From Amaurobius ferox (lineage: Eukaryota > Arthropoda > Arachnida > Araneae > Amaurobiidae), in the NCBI GenBank assembly GCA_951213105.1, contig OX578145.1:11724707-11788706 (forward strand): a stretch of DNA of 64,000 bases, read 5' to 3'. The position numbers and the translations under genes are program-made. Numbering within the stretch: the first letter of the stretch is position 1; every line of letters starts with the position of its first letter. Under the pieces are notes generated by a model that was not told where the DNA came from, ran no database searches, and saw only the letters and a list, made by a program, of their open reading frames with translations. Shown here one piece after another: positions 52,637 to 63,826 of this stretch.

Positions 52637-52727
52637 CCTGCCTCCTTTGGCAACAACAATAGTAAGTTCTTTAAGAAATTTTGTTGTGCTGCTCACAAGG
52701 TCTTTTGTACTTTGTTGTGTGGCATGT
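52637..52727 (-). CDS. STX7/STX12: Syntaxin-7/12-like exon: Habc helix
   Basis: Minus-strand exon of 91 bases between an acceptor (ttttag) at 52728 and a donor (gtgagt) at 52636. It completes a codon split with exon 59021-59090 and ends in phase 0. The peptide HATQQSTKDLVSSTTKFLKE followed by LTIVVAKGGR corresponds to the Habc segment in syntaxin 7/12 (..QYTNQLAKET...IKELG...). Position and phase agree with both neighbours. The intron after it, 27,255 bases, is the one filled by the nested LTR cluster. Confidence 0.83.
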
Positions 52728-53240
52728 CTAAAACAATTAAACAAAATTATTCATTCACTGATGCTCCATAACATAGCAATTAAATGATAACAACAAAGCC
52801 ACTATCATCATGATTCTCAACTTATACTGTAACACCAAGAAAAGCTCTCTCTATCTGTTTGTCACAAATGACAATAAATGCAGCACAATATTGCAACGTT
52901 TAAGAAAAAAGTGGCCAACTGATGATAATTCAATATCTGAAAAAATTATGTTTATCAATTCAACCAAGTTATCTTTATAGACCCTAATGCTTTATAGGAA
53001 TTAGTAATTTAGTATTCTTGATACAAAATAAAGTGAGTTTTCACTATATGGATGGTTTGTTAAGGAAGATACCTTAGGTAGTGTGTCATGAATTAATTGC
53101 ATTTTGTTAGGAGGTGAACCCTTTTTGAAATTCAATTCAATGGCAGAACTTTATAAAAGATGAAAAATTTAAGGTAATATTTCTTAATTAATTTATTCAA
53201 GCAAAGTGAGTTCTGAGCGTAGTTTCCTTAACAGTAATTC
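52728..53240. other. Intronic sequence, no feature
   Basis: No supported feature. Confidence 0.45.
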
Positions 53241-53386
53241 AAATCTGATTGTGTTGAAGATCCAGGCCACTAGACTGGCCCGGCGGCTTACAGCAACTCT
53301 TTGAATGGCCAAAATCTGATTGTGTTGTTGTTGAAACCCAGACCGTCCGACCTACCAGAAAGGTGTAAGGTAAAATCTGATTGTGT
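53241..53386. mobile_element. Two short insertions sharing one target duplication
   Basis: The text aaatctgattgtgt occurs three times (53241-53254, 53312-53325, 53373-53386). Between the first two lies about 57 bases of unknown origin (starting tgaagatccaggccactaga). Between the last two lies the 3' end of the SINE family on the minus strand (gttgttgaaacccagaccgt through gtgtaaggt), truncated to about 45 bases. Two successive insertions at the same target site explain the pattern. Confidence 0.8.
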
Positions 53387-55439
53387 GCAAAAGTTTCATT
53401 AACATAGTAAATAAAATTTTGTACAAAGCTTGGACTAATCATGTTTCAGCACTAGAACGATGAAAGCGGTCATTTTGACTGCATAACTACATTGAGAAAC
53501 GATTCTTCCAAAAATTCCTCCGTCGTACTAGTGTTAAGTCATGATCAAGCCTGAATTTTAAATTTACATCTATACATTGAGATATCTGAAGTCAAAAGAC
53601 AAATAATGTAAAGTTTATCCAGAAAAACAATTTTTAAAAAAATGGTGCACCAAAAAAAAATTTGTATTTGTTTGATATAACTTATACAACTGTACAAATT
53701 ATTAGGCTGTTTTGTACAATAATTATTTAATATTTTGAGTTTTTTACTACTTTAATGAAATAAATGTTTCAGTTGTTAAACATGTAGTAAGATACCCTGC
53801 TTCACTTAGTTTCAGATCATGAAAGAAAGATTAGTTTATTAAATACTTCAAAATATTTTAACATTTCTGTTGAAAAATGTACTAATTAGCATTATTAGTT
53901 TCCCTGTAATACATGGTAATGTATAGGGAAAGTATTGGAATCATACCAAAAATTGCAACTCGACTTTTTGACGGATTTACAAGTTTCGGGACCTCTAGAA
54001 TACGATAAAACCATTTTTAGCGTGACGTCTATGTGTGTGTGTGTCTGTCTGTCTGTGCAGATTTGAATTAAAAGTGAATTAAATTTAATTAAAATAAAGA
54101 GAAAATGAATATAAGTTTGCAGGGAAAGTCATGTGCTGCCCATATCAGATTTTTTTCATATTAAAATTGGGATTTGTTAGAATCAAATTATACATTCAGA
54201 ATTTTAGGCTTAATTTTTAAGGAACATTTTCATGAAACTATCATGTTGCACAATCCCTGGAACACTGTCACAAAACCCCGGGGTTTGCGGAACACATTTT
54301 GAAAAATCCTGGTCTATTTTCTTAGAGGTTTGTAAGTTATTAAATAACCAAATACTTATTGGAAATCAATGTTGTCACAATAGACAAATACAAAACAGTA
54401 ATATCATATTTATATAACTGTGAATATTTTTTATTCTTGTTAAATGATTAATTATGGAATATGTTACCATCTATATCCAGCTATCATAACTTGCATAAAA
54501 TTTCAAATTTCCACCTTAATTATTATCTGAACTGTTGCCCCATGTACCTAATTTCACTATCTTATTATCTTAACTGTTGCCCATGTACTGCCATGTTGCT
54601 GTTATACATTTACTTTACCCCATGCCCTAAGATATTCCACATCAAAAATGACCAACTGTTGAAATAATAACCAGGTAGGGAAACCCTGCAAATGTATTTA
54701 TCTCCATGTGTTGCAAGTTAGTGGGTTTTGCTCAAAAACTGTTGTTTTATACAGTTTCTTTCAGTTTTGAAAATGAGATTTGGGAGGATATTCTTTTCCT
54801 AACCACTTGTTTCATTTTCCCCATATTACCAAGAATGAAACAGTTTTTAATATTAAAGCTAATACTGGGGAGCTCAACTGCAAGTATAAACTACATTGGC
54901 TAAAAGAGCACATTGGTCTGATTGGAAATGAAAAAGTGGATTATCTTGCCCAAAAAGGCAACCTAAAGATATAATGTGGTCTTTAAATTCAGTACCACAG
55001 TTCAGCAACTGAAAATCCAAATAAAACCAAATATTTCATAACAAAATATGGCAGCTCTCATAAATTCACACATTTTATGGAAATAAGTTCTCAATATTTT
55101 TAAGGATTCTAAGAACCCTGTTTCTTAATCAAACAAAAGAGAAATAGAATGCAGACTATTAAAGTTAAAAGCCACTAAAGAAAGTTTGTGTGATCAAGAT
55201 GAACTTGATTGTAGCAGTTTTGTCGGTTTTAGAATAAATTGTAAAGACAGAACATTAAGTAATTTTTACATCAAAACATAGCGATAAAATGCGATATAAA
55301 ATCGGGAAATATTTTGCACTTTATTAATTACAAAATTTCAAGTAGAGATAATCCACAGATTATATGTATTATCCGTATCCTGAGAAAATATTGACGTGAA
55401 AATCAAAAAAAGAAGCATTTTCATCATAACTCATCGTGC
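53387..55439. other. Intronic sequence with one TG/TC microsatellite
   Basis: No gene supported. A (TG)n(TCTG)n stretch lies at 54032-54057. Several open frames (54232-54974) have no family resemblance and no splice context. Confidence 0.5.
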
Positions 55440-55991
55440 CTAATGGCACATAAGGCCTTCAGCTTGCTTCACCACCCTGGTCAATTTTGTGCCGTAGTCC
55501 TTGCTTCTGACCAGCTCGTCCACCCCCATCAAATTTCTCTCCTGCTCCACCAGTCTTCTCCAAGTTAGCCTGGGTCGGCCCCGAGATCTTTTTCCTTCAG
55601 GCACCCAAGTAAGTGCCACAGTAGGGATGTTATGCTGCGGCATTCTTAAGACATGACCAGTCCATTTCCATCTATGTTTTATTATTTCCATCTCAATTGC
55701 TTCCTGTCCAGTACTCTTGTAGAGTTCAGTGTTAGTAATAACATAAGGCCAAAATACTCCCAATATTTTTCTCAGACATTTAGTTTGCCAGGTATTTAAC
55801 TTGCTGCATTGGCCCCTTGTTAATTTCCATGTTTCAGCTTCATATAGTAAAACGCTTTTCACTAAGGAATTAAAAAGGTTGATTTTGGTTTTTAAATTAA
55901 GATTAGTAGTTCTCCATATTTTATTTAGTTTTCTAAAACAATGATTATGGCATCGAAAAGCAAAGTCAGTGCTGTAATACCGGGAAATCAC
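55440..55991 (-). pseudogene. LINE reverse transcriptase, C-terminal fragment
   Basis: A minus frame of 183 codons without the polymerase core. It reads LKTKINLFNSLVKSVLLYEA, ETWKLTRGQCSKLNTWQTKC, LRKILGVFWPYVITNTELY, HRWKWTGHVLRMP and GKRSRGRPRLTWRRLVEQER. This is the region after the RT domain in many non-LTR retrotransposons (Y..ETW, RCLRKILG, GRPR.TW). The stop follows shortly after, so this is the 3' end of a 5'-truncated copy, the common state of LINEs. The clade is uncertain. It lies in the sense direction of the syntaxin gene. Confidence 0.8.
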
Positions 55992-56330
55992 AATATACTG
56001 GTAATGATAACATCGAAGAATTTGTGCATGTGTGTGGTGAAAAACTGCACAGAAACAGAATCATTATAAAACTCGGGGGTGGCAGTTTTCACTGGGAATT
56101 TGTGCATGCACTAAGAAAATCCCAAAACTGAAATTATTCGTTTTAAGATCGGCACTAGTGATGTCTGTGATATCGGGATATCACGATATACTGGCTATGA
56201 GGACACTGGGAATTTGCACATGAGCTAACAAAATCCCAAAATTGGAATCATCATTCCCAAGATCAGCACTTAGCGCTGGCTATGAATATCAGGAAATCAC
56301 AATGTATCGCAAGCTTGTAAATTATGAAAC
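55992..56330. repeat. Degenerate tandem repeat with gatatcggg..atcacgatata units
   Basis: Related segments near 55972-56010, 56160-56205 and 56270-56310 share (g)ata.c.ggaaatcac.a.ata.tgg and are separated by homologous text with ctgggaatttg and aaaatcccaaaa. Spacing is about 110-190 bases. Family unknown. Confidence 0.55.
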
Positions 56331-57622
56331 CACTATACCGATGTTGACTTCATACCAATTTTTCACGATGTATCGATACATTGCCCAAACCTAGCTTCCA
56401 CTACCCAATGTTTGTTAGACACCATAAAGTAAACAAACGATGCATCGCAGTAACAATACAGTCAAAAGTTGGATATTTCCGGATATATTGGATATTTCCG
56501 GTTAACTGTTTGGATTTTGGATTGTTTGTTTAGTTGAATTACATTTGAGTTCCTGCAGATTGTATCATAGCTGACCGGAATACGCTAATTTTCCGTATCA
56601 CTGGAAATTAGCATACTCTGGAAGCATCATAACAGATGATGGGTATAAATGCCTGGTGCCCAGAATGGCACTTTAGGCTTCAGAAAGCAGCTTTTGGCTT
56701 GACGTGAGAGCTGGCTGCTCATAATATGCTTTGGGTTTTGATTGTACAGCTTGTTGCTCTGAGTTTAATATGAGCTTGTTGTAGAAGCTCCTGATAATCT
56801 TTAAATTTATAGCTGGTATTATGCTATGTCCTACAAATAGCTAAAATGTTATCCTGCAAATAGCCAAAATGTACAGCTATGCTCGGTATTCAGAGCGATG
56901 ATTTCATATGATGTAACCTTTTGTGAGCTGCAAAGTTAAAGATGTATGCTGTTATTCTTTTGATTATCATATGTTTTCGTAAGTAATAAACTTTATTTTT
57001 ATTTTACTCACTGTTTACTTGAATTGAATCATTTTGTGTAATACCCACTGCAAATACTCTGCTTATACTGATGCCCTGAAAATTTTCATGTGCTCAAGCA
57101 GTGGCTGATGTTCAATATCACATTTATGTAGGCAAATTCTAGCTAAAGGTGAGGGATGAAAAATTCCCTAAGCGCTTCATGAATTTGAACATTTTTGCCT
57201 CACAATGCATCATTCTGCTGAGAATGTAATTAGCGAAATCTTTTCAAAGTTGTTGGAAAAAGAAATGAACAGTTGACGTTTTATAATGTTCTATGCTGTT
57301 TTTAAATATTGTATATAACACGTTTGTTGTCCTTCTGTTCTTAAAGTATTGAATTATGGTTTGTGAAGCTGTGGGTATATGTGGCCTTTATATTTGGTGC
57401 TATGGTGCATAACTCTTTCAGTTTGCTGCCCTCTGCAGTATGAATCATTGCAGTCAACAGAATTACTTAGTGAACCCTGTTCTCCATCATTTCCCGAACT
57501 GATAGTTCAGCCTACCATCGCCATATATGTGGAACATGTACTTCTTTTTGGCTTCTGGTGCATGTATAACTTTGCTTATGTTCTTTAATTACAATATATA
57601 TTAGTTTCGTTTCTGCTTTGTT
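56331..57622. other. Intronic sequence, no feature
   Basis: No supported gene. Mixed AT-rich and moderately GC DNA without recognisable repeats. Confidence 0.45.
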
Positions 57623-57636
57623 TCTCTCCACTGTGT

Positions 57637-57698
57637 TGAAGTCCCAGACTGTCCGACTCATCCAAAGGACTCGAGTAACTGCTTGGACGGCCGGGAAA
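57637..57698 (-). mobile_element. 5'-truncated SINE fragment with target duplication
   Basis: 62 bases flanked by tctctccactgtgt (57623-57636 and 57699-57712). The text tgaagtcccagactgtccga, then cttggacggccgggaa matches the 3' end of the SINE body at 40031-40100 with substitutions and a small gap, so it belongs to a related subfamily. Confidence 0.82.
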
Positions 57699-57712
57699 TC
57701 TCTCCACTGTGT

Positions 57713-59020
57713 GTAGTTTCTATATTTTTGTTTTGCCTAGTAAAGTCATGAGGCAAGGATGGGACTTGGCCAATCTGGTATGCAGCGACTTTTGGTCTTT
57801 TGTTCTCCATGTTGTGCTTTTGTGATCAGGGTTGTTGTGGTGTCTGGTAGTGGTTCGGTGATTGGTGCCTCTTGCTGAGAGCATGTGCCAGGTAAGCGGT
57901 TTTACCATTGCTGCAGCAAATCGTCTAACCATATGGTTTTGGGAAGAGCAGTTTCTTTTTTTTACTTTTCCCCATATTAAACTAGGGAAAAAAGCCATAA
58001 TCTCTAGCTTGTTTAGTTATTAGAATATTCTCATGATGATATTTGCCGAGCATAGATGCTGAGAATAGAAATGTTGGTGCGATTTTTAAAAGAATTTTGA
58101 AATAATAAGTATTTTTAACATTTTGGTAAAATGAATGTATTACTTCTCTATACATATTAAAAATACTTCAAATAATTTTACTGATTTTTTAAGAAAGTAT
58201 AAAAATTCCTCTTTTTAGCATCTATGCTAGGTAAAAAAAAAAACAGGAAAGAATTCTAAAAACTAAACACTCTAAAAGTTAGGGACTATTTCCCATAGGT
58301 TAACATGGGAGAAAATGAAATGAGCGACTGGCCTCTACTGTTACTTTCTCTTTCAGAACAATGATATGATTTTATTAAACGGTCAATTTCTCTCAAGTCT
58401 CAGTCTTTTTAAATTATGTTCTTTATATTCAAACACATTATTTTCTGACTAACATTCTATATAAAACTCATCCAGACTATGAAGGTCAGGCTATTTCACA
58501 TTTCTTTTGTTTGATTCTACTATTGTCTACTACAATGACTGCTAAAAAAATGACCACAAGAAGAGAGTTAGCTCACATTGTCAAAATGAAATACGACAAC
58601 ATATAAAATTGGCTCACATACAAATAGAATTCATCCAGCTCTCATATAACTATTTATAATTTTCTTAATAGATAAAGAAAAAAGAAGTAAATAGGGATGC
58701 AATGTCTATACATCTTGCACTTGTACAGGTAAAAGAATATCAGGTCTATTGAACGGTGCTGAAACTCTTTAAATGTCAAATATGGCCATGATGTAAAACA
58801 AGGAATGCCACTCATGGAGGATTAATGGACATGGAGGACTAATGTCTGAGGAATAAATGAAATGACAAAAAGAAATAAAATATTAAGTATAATAAATTAT
58901 TTCAAAATTGATAAAATTGATTTAGAAATAATTCATTACTAAATTAAAATTTTAAACAGTATTAATTTGAAAATAGAACTAAAATATTTGATTTTAAAAT
59001 GGCAAACAGGTTTTACTTAC
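57713..59020. other. Intronic sequence, no feature
   Basis: No supported feature. Confidence 0.45.
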
Positions 59021-59090
59021 ATTTTCTCCCTAAGCAGTGCTGTATCTGCATGAGTTCCAACTTCTTTAGATGCTTTCTCAAGAGCAGTAA
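59021..59090 (-). CDS. STX7/STX12: Syntaxin-7/12-like exon: Habc helix
   Basis: Minus-strand exon of 70 bases between an acceptor (ttttag) at 59091 and a donor (gtaagt) at 59020. It starts by completing a Val codon with exon 62854-62919 and ends two bases into an Ile codon. The peptide TALEKASKEVGTHADTALLR followed by EK matches the syntaxin 7/12 segment L...V..LGT..D...LR..L. Both flanking exons fit in phase. Confidence 0.87.
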
Positions 59091-60114
59091 CTAAAATATT
59101 GAAATAATTGTAAGCATTTTATTGATAAACACTTTCCAAGAAGAAGCGCAATGCAAAAAAATATGCACTTCTGTCAAACAATGCATAACAAAATAAAGTT
59201 AATAATAAAGTATATAACTTTCAATTTAAATTTTACTTGAATATCAAAATACATAATATTTAATCTTTAAAGTAGATTGTTCTACTTCAATTTCAATTAT
59301 ATTTAATTTCGTATTATAATTAATTTTAGGTTTGTCTAAAAAGAATTTTGAATATGAATAATATTCTATCTATGAAAGTAATTCATATTGTATTTAAATG
59401 TCAACCAGTGCCATTAAAATCAACTACACTTCGGACACACAGAAACATTCTAAGCACATAAATGGTGAAAATTGTTATATGCATTTTCATTCTTTTTGTT
59501 TCTGTAAGTTTTTACCTACTGAAACAAAATTACTTTTAAAATATCAGAAAATATCTTCACAGAAAATATATATATACACAGACACCTCTCACAAAACACT
59601 TGAATTATGAGAAAATTCATATAACATGATGAAAAATTGCACTAACTCAGAAATAACATACTTCAATTGCGCATTTTTTAAAGTTTACTCTTTAACAATT
59701 CAAAGTAAAATTATTTTTTGCATTTGACTAAAATTTTATACAATTAACAACATACAAGTAGTCAGCAAGCAGTGCCATTATTTATTGCTGTTATAAATGA
59801 ATTCATTTGAATTCAGGTTATCAGCAGGACCAGAGTAAAATTTATTTATTTATTATAAATCTGGAGATTAGCCCACCCAACATATTTTTTCTAAGTACAA
59901 ATCGTGCTAAGTTGGCGCATACTCCCGTGTTTTAAAATTGGCCCCACCCATTCTTCTGTGTTTAGAAATAGGCTCCTCCCACCAAAATTACGTTTGCTAC
60001 TGTGTTCTGAGCAAGAGTTTATAATGTAAATTATAGTTTAATTTAATTTGAGCAACAGTGAATAGAACTCATAAAAATGTTACAAAATAAGATTTTTGTG
60101 AATTTTAAAATTTT
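59091..60114. other. Intronic sequence, no feature
   Basis: No supported gene; the frame 59398-59610 plus has no family resemblance. Confidence 0.45.
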
Positions 60115-60815
60115 TATACTACAATTTTATCTGTGCATGTCGCACATAGCAAAATCACTTTCTCCATGCAACTGAGGATCCGTACATGGGCAGGGGTTCA
60201 ACCTAAAGGTCGAAATCTGTGGAATGAATATACTAGTGGTCCGTATCTACCAGTGGTCTGCGTAGGGGCAGAGGTTCGACCTAAAGGTCGAAATCTGTGG
60301 AATGAATGTACCAGTAGTCCATGTAGGAAGGGGTTCGACCTAAAAGTCGTTCTACACTGGGACAGGGCCCCCAGTGATCTCCGCTTTATTAGGAAAGGTA
60401 GCCTGCAGAGCCCATACATAGAATATACTACAATTTTAACTGTGCATGTCGCATATAGCAAGATCACTTTTTTCATGCAATCGAGGATCAGAAAAAGGAA
60501 CAAGAGTTTGTCTTAAAAGTCAAAATCTATGGAACGAATGTACCAGTGGTCCGTGTAGAGGCAGGGGTTCGACCTAAAGGTCGAAATCTATGGAACGAAT
60601 GTACCAATGGTCCATGTAGGGGCAGGGGTTCGACCTAAAGGTCATTCTACACCGGAACAGGGCTCTCAGTTATCTCTGGTTTATTAGAAACAGTTGTCTA
60701 TGGGCCCAGACACAGAATATGCTACAATTTTATCTGTGCATATCGCTCGTAGCAAGATCACTTTCTCCATACAACCAATGATCCGTACAAGGGCAGGGGT
60801 TCGACCTGAAGATAG
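60115..60815 (+). repeat. Two-level repeat array with ggttcgacctaaaggtcgaa palindromes
   Basis: A large unit of about 300 bases (ctacaattttatctgtgcat, gcaagatcactttctccatg, and a gacaggg..c.cagt.atct block) occurs about 2.3 times, at about 60117, 60428 and 60720. Inside it a short unit of about 60-80 bases (tagggg caggggttcgacctaaaggtc, gaaatctgtggaatgaat, gtaccagtggtcc) is repeated at about 60185, 60260, 60325, 60500, 60560, 60620 and 60790. The core is a palindrome (60275-60292). It ends directly before the hAT relic and may be its subterminal repeat region. Confidence 0.8.
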
Positions 60816-61837
60816 AAATCAAGAGTGGATCCAGTGAGGGGCGGAGGGAGACATGATGCGATTTTACAGTTTCAAGGTGGATTTCTTCCTATTGTGGAGG
60901 CTCTAAGTTTAATTTCGGGGTGGGAAGACATTAGTTCGTCATCAAAAGCAAAGTCCCTGTGTGATTCTATATGCACCACGGAGTTCATTTTGTCTATGTA
61001 CACTGCAGCTGACATTTTCTCCGTTACGCTACCATTAAGTACCAAGCTCCAGACAGAAATTCGCGACAAGCGCTCTGCATCATCACTCATTAAAAGCACT
61101 GTACGAGTTTTGAAAAAGAAGCGAGTGAAGAGTGGCCCTGTATTTCATCTTCTTTTCAATAGAGCAACTGAAATGATGAGTGACTTGGACATCGGTCCCA
61201 AAAAGCCTAGAATTATCGGAAGAATAACACATCGAGACAACCCTACCGTAGAAAGTGTCAAAGACTATTATCGAGCAGTCATCTACAACAACAAGGCTTT
61301 GGATGAAGTTAATCGAGATTTGAACTCAAGGTTTGACGAATCCGTACTGAACATCTTTGATATTAATGTTCTCATCCCAAAAAATGCAGATGAAAAAGCC
61401 GAGGACAAAGCAAGTAAGCAAAGTGCTCTGCAAAATATATCACACAAATTTGGTTTAATTCTGGATGATCATGGAAGTAAGTCTGTTCGAAACTGCACTT
61501 CAAGGAGAATATGAAGTTTGGTATGAGTTTTGGAAGAATGCTTCTGAAAAAAAAACCCACAGAAGTCTTAGAATTTTTGGAGAAATGTGATCCAGATGTT
61601 TTTCCACGAATCTACAAGCTTCTCGCCCTTCAAGCTACGTTCCCAGTAAATGTTGCTTCAGCAGAACGTAGTTTTTCGTCATTGAAGTGCCTTAAAACTT
61701 GGCTTTGAACGCGGATGACAGAAGAGAGACATTCAGGACTAGCATTAATACACATCCATAGAGACATTCATATTGATGTAAATAAAGTGATTAACAAATT
61801 TTCAAAGAAACCAAGGCAGCTTGACTTTTCACTATAA
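60816..61837 (+). pseudogene. hAT-superfamily transposase C-terminal half, frameshifted
   Basis: The first frame (60825-61480) includes ALSLISGWEDISSSSKAKSL, LIKSTVRVLKKKRVK and HRDNPTVESVKDYYRAVIYN, the DUF4371/ZMYM1-like hAT transposase group. After a frameshift near 61485 the text EYEVWYEFWKN appears, and another shift follows at a run of A near 61547. The last frame (61511-61708) carries LQATFPVNVASAERSFSSLKC, the hAT dimerisation signature, then a stop at 61706-61708 and a readable tail (RMTEERHSGLALIHIHRDIH) to about 61837. The BED/THAP-type DNA-binding N-terminus and first catalytic part are missing. Not functional. Confidence 0.85.
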
Positions 61838-62853
61838 ACTTTTTTTTAGAAAGTTGCTTGTTATAAAAAAAAAGTAAAATAATTACAACGTTTTCGTAAT
61901 TTAGATTTAAACTTGTTCTATTAAATACATTGCAAATTATCGCTTTGGTTGTTGTATAAATGTATATGTATTGTATTCTTTATTAGCTTATCCTTTCTGT
62001 CATACTTATCTATAATTTACCCTAAACCATATTTCCATATAGTTTAATGATAAGCTCAACTTTAATTATTAAGTATATTAATATGACTTAAGAACAACAA
62101 ACTTTATCTAAACTATTCAACAGCCCAAAATTAAAAAATTTCCAGGGGAGGGTCCCCGGAATGCTGCGGGTATGTAATATAATAGGTATGCTGCTAGTCT
62201 GTAATATAATCATTAATTCTGCAAAAACAAGTAAATTTATTGATTATATTTATTGATTATATGTATAATTCTATTTTTGGTAAAAAAAACTTATAGAAAA
62301 AACCTCTGTCCACTTAAAAATTAGTTTAAACAAAAGTATTTAGGATTTGTATTTGAACTTCAGTTTCAGTGAACTGTATTATTAGATCCTATTAATTATT
62401 TTTAAATTCTTTCGGAGGATCGTTTATTTTTTCTTAGCTTTCCATTTTCGTGGAGCGGTGCTCTTTGTAATATCTCCTCTTCTAAACTAAGGATTTCGCA
62501 TTTTGTGGTGATTCGGATTGAAACTGATTTGGCGATTTGGAAACTGGGTGGTATTACTTAAGTAGAGTACTTATTTAAGACCTGAGCAACACTGGGTAAT
62601 TTATTCTAGTTGCTCATAAATCTGCTGTTACCTGATGGCAAATATACCTTGAGAAGAAATTTCAATTTGACTTAAGAAGGTGAAAATTTTAAACATGTTT
62701 TTTAGTAAGATGAAAACAAAAATTCATCAGTTTTACTGTGCCACTTTTAACCAAACATTTTTTACAAAGTTGATTTTGAATAATTTCAGAATAAATTTAT
62801 TATCTAAATAATAGAAAGTAATGCAGAGCATGTAAAACTTTGAAGGCACTTAC
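61838..62853. other. Intronic sequence, no feature
   Basis: No supported feature; the left part may include the 3' end of the hAT element, but no terminal inverted repeat was recognised. Confidence 0.45.
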
Positions 62854-62919
62854 CATTATTATTAATTGAAAATATATTGCAGCTAACGTTATCACACAGT
62901 TGATGGTATATAGTGATAT
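62854..62919 (-). CDS. STX7/STX12: Syntaxin-7/12-like exon: first Habc helix
   Basis: Minus-strand exon of 66 bases between an acceptor (ttatag) at 62920 and a donor (gtaagt) at 62853. The peptide ITIYHQLCDNVSCNIFSINN matches the start of the syntaxin N-terminal helical domain (F..L...V..NI..I..N), which regulates SNARE assembly. It begins by completing an Asp codon with exon 63763-63826 and ends one base into a Val codon. Confidence 0.82.
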
Positions 62920-63762
62920 CTATAAAAAAACAGAAATTTAAACTTTTACACAAGTCATAAGAAGTTTCAAATAAATCAGCTCTTTCAGTCTGTTCGTTTG
63001 TTTACATTATAAATCTCCACAGTATAAAATAAAAAAAATTAAATAGCTTATTATATATAAATAATTATAAATTAAACACTTATCCTAATTTATGAAATAA
63101 AACAGATGCAATAATCGGTTAAATCAAGTAACCTGGCTTATTGAAAACAAAGTTAACTCAAAGTAAATCAACTTAATTTAATGATATATTCACAGTTAAA
63201 TGAAGCTCAAATCACTAAATGCTGTAGAAACAGTGGCAGAACTTCCGCATTCTGCCAGTAAAATAGTTTCAAATTGTATCATTAGATAACTCAATAATAC
63301 GGTAATAATTATTTTATAATCCAATTTTATCACAGAGAAAACATAGAATTGCACTCTCAGTACAGCAACCAATACAAGTGTATCAGTTTTACACTATTGA
63401 ACACATCTTTTGGAATGTTTTAAAACTATGATAGAGGCACTTTTAATTGCAATAAAATAATTTCATCATAGCTAAAAATTTTAAACCTTTATTAAAATGT
63501 TAACATCCTTATATATAAAAATTTCACAAAAAAGCACAGTTATCAGTTTTCAATCACTGAAGCAAATTATGTCCTGCCAGAAAATTTTTATGCAGATTTC
63601 ACAGTTTTGTTGTGCTGCTGGCTACACTTGTAGCTAAAGAGAGCAGATGTAGCTAAAAGATGTGTAGGAAAATATTTCAGCACTATAAGTGTTTTAAAAT
63701 ATACATGTCAGCTTTAGAAAAATAACAGCAATTTTCAAAACTTTTAAACCACAAATACTTAC
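62920..63762. other. Intronic sequence, no feature
   Basis: First complete intron in the window, 843 bases, without recognised features. Confidence 0.5.
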
Positions 63763-63826
63763 CAAGCATAAATAAATTACTTTCCTCATTTTTTCCTGTC
63801 TTTTTATTGTAGTATGTAGCTATTCC
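63763..63826 (-). CDS. STX7/STX12: Syntaxin-7/12-like exon: N-terminal region
   Basis: Minus-strand exon of 64 bases between an acceptor (gtatag) at 63827 and a donor (gtaagt) at 63762, read as GIATYYNKKTGKNEESNLFM plus Leu and one base. The N-terminus of syntaxins before Habc is variable, so sequence similarity gives little support. The strong donor, the matching phase and the correct spacing to the next exon support it. The internal ATG is late; the true start is expected upstream, beyond 64000. Confidence 0.6.

Noticed and set aside
60115..60815. CRISPR-like array
   Set aside because: Eukaryotic context, units are uneven and spacers are themselves repeated, so it is a tandem repeat array.
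60816..61837. Domesticated hAT-derived host gene
   Set aside because: At least two frameshifts and a stop break it, and no splice sites or start region fit.
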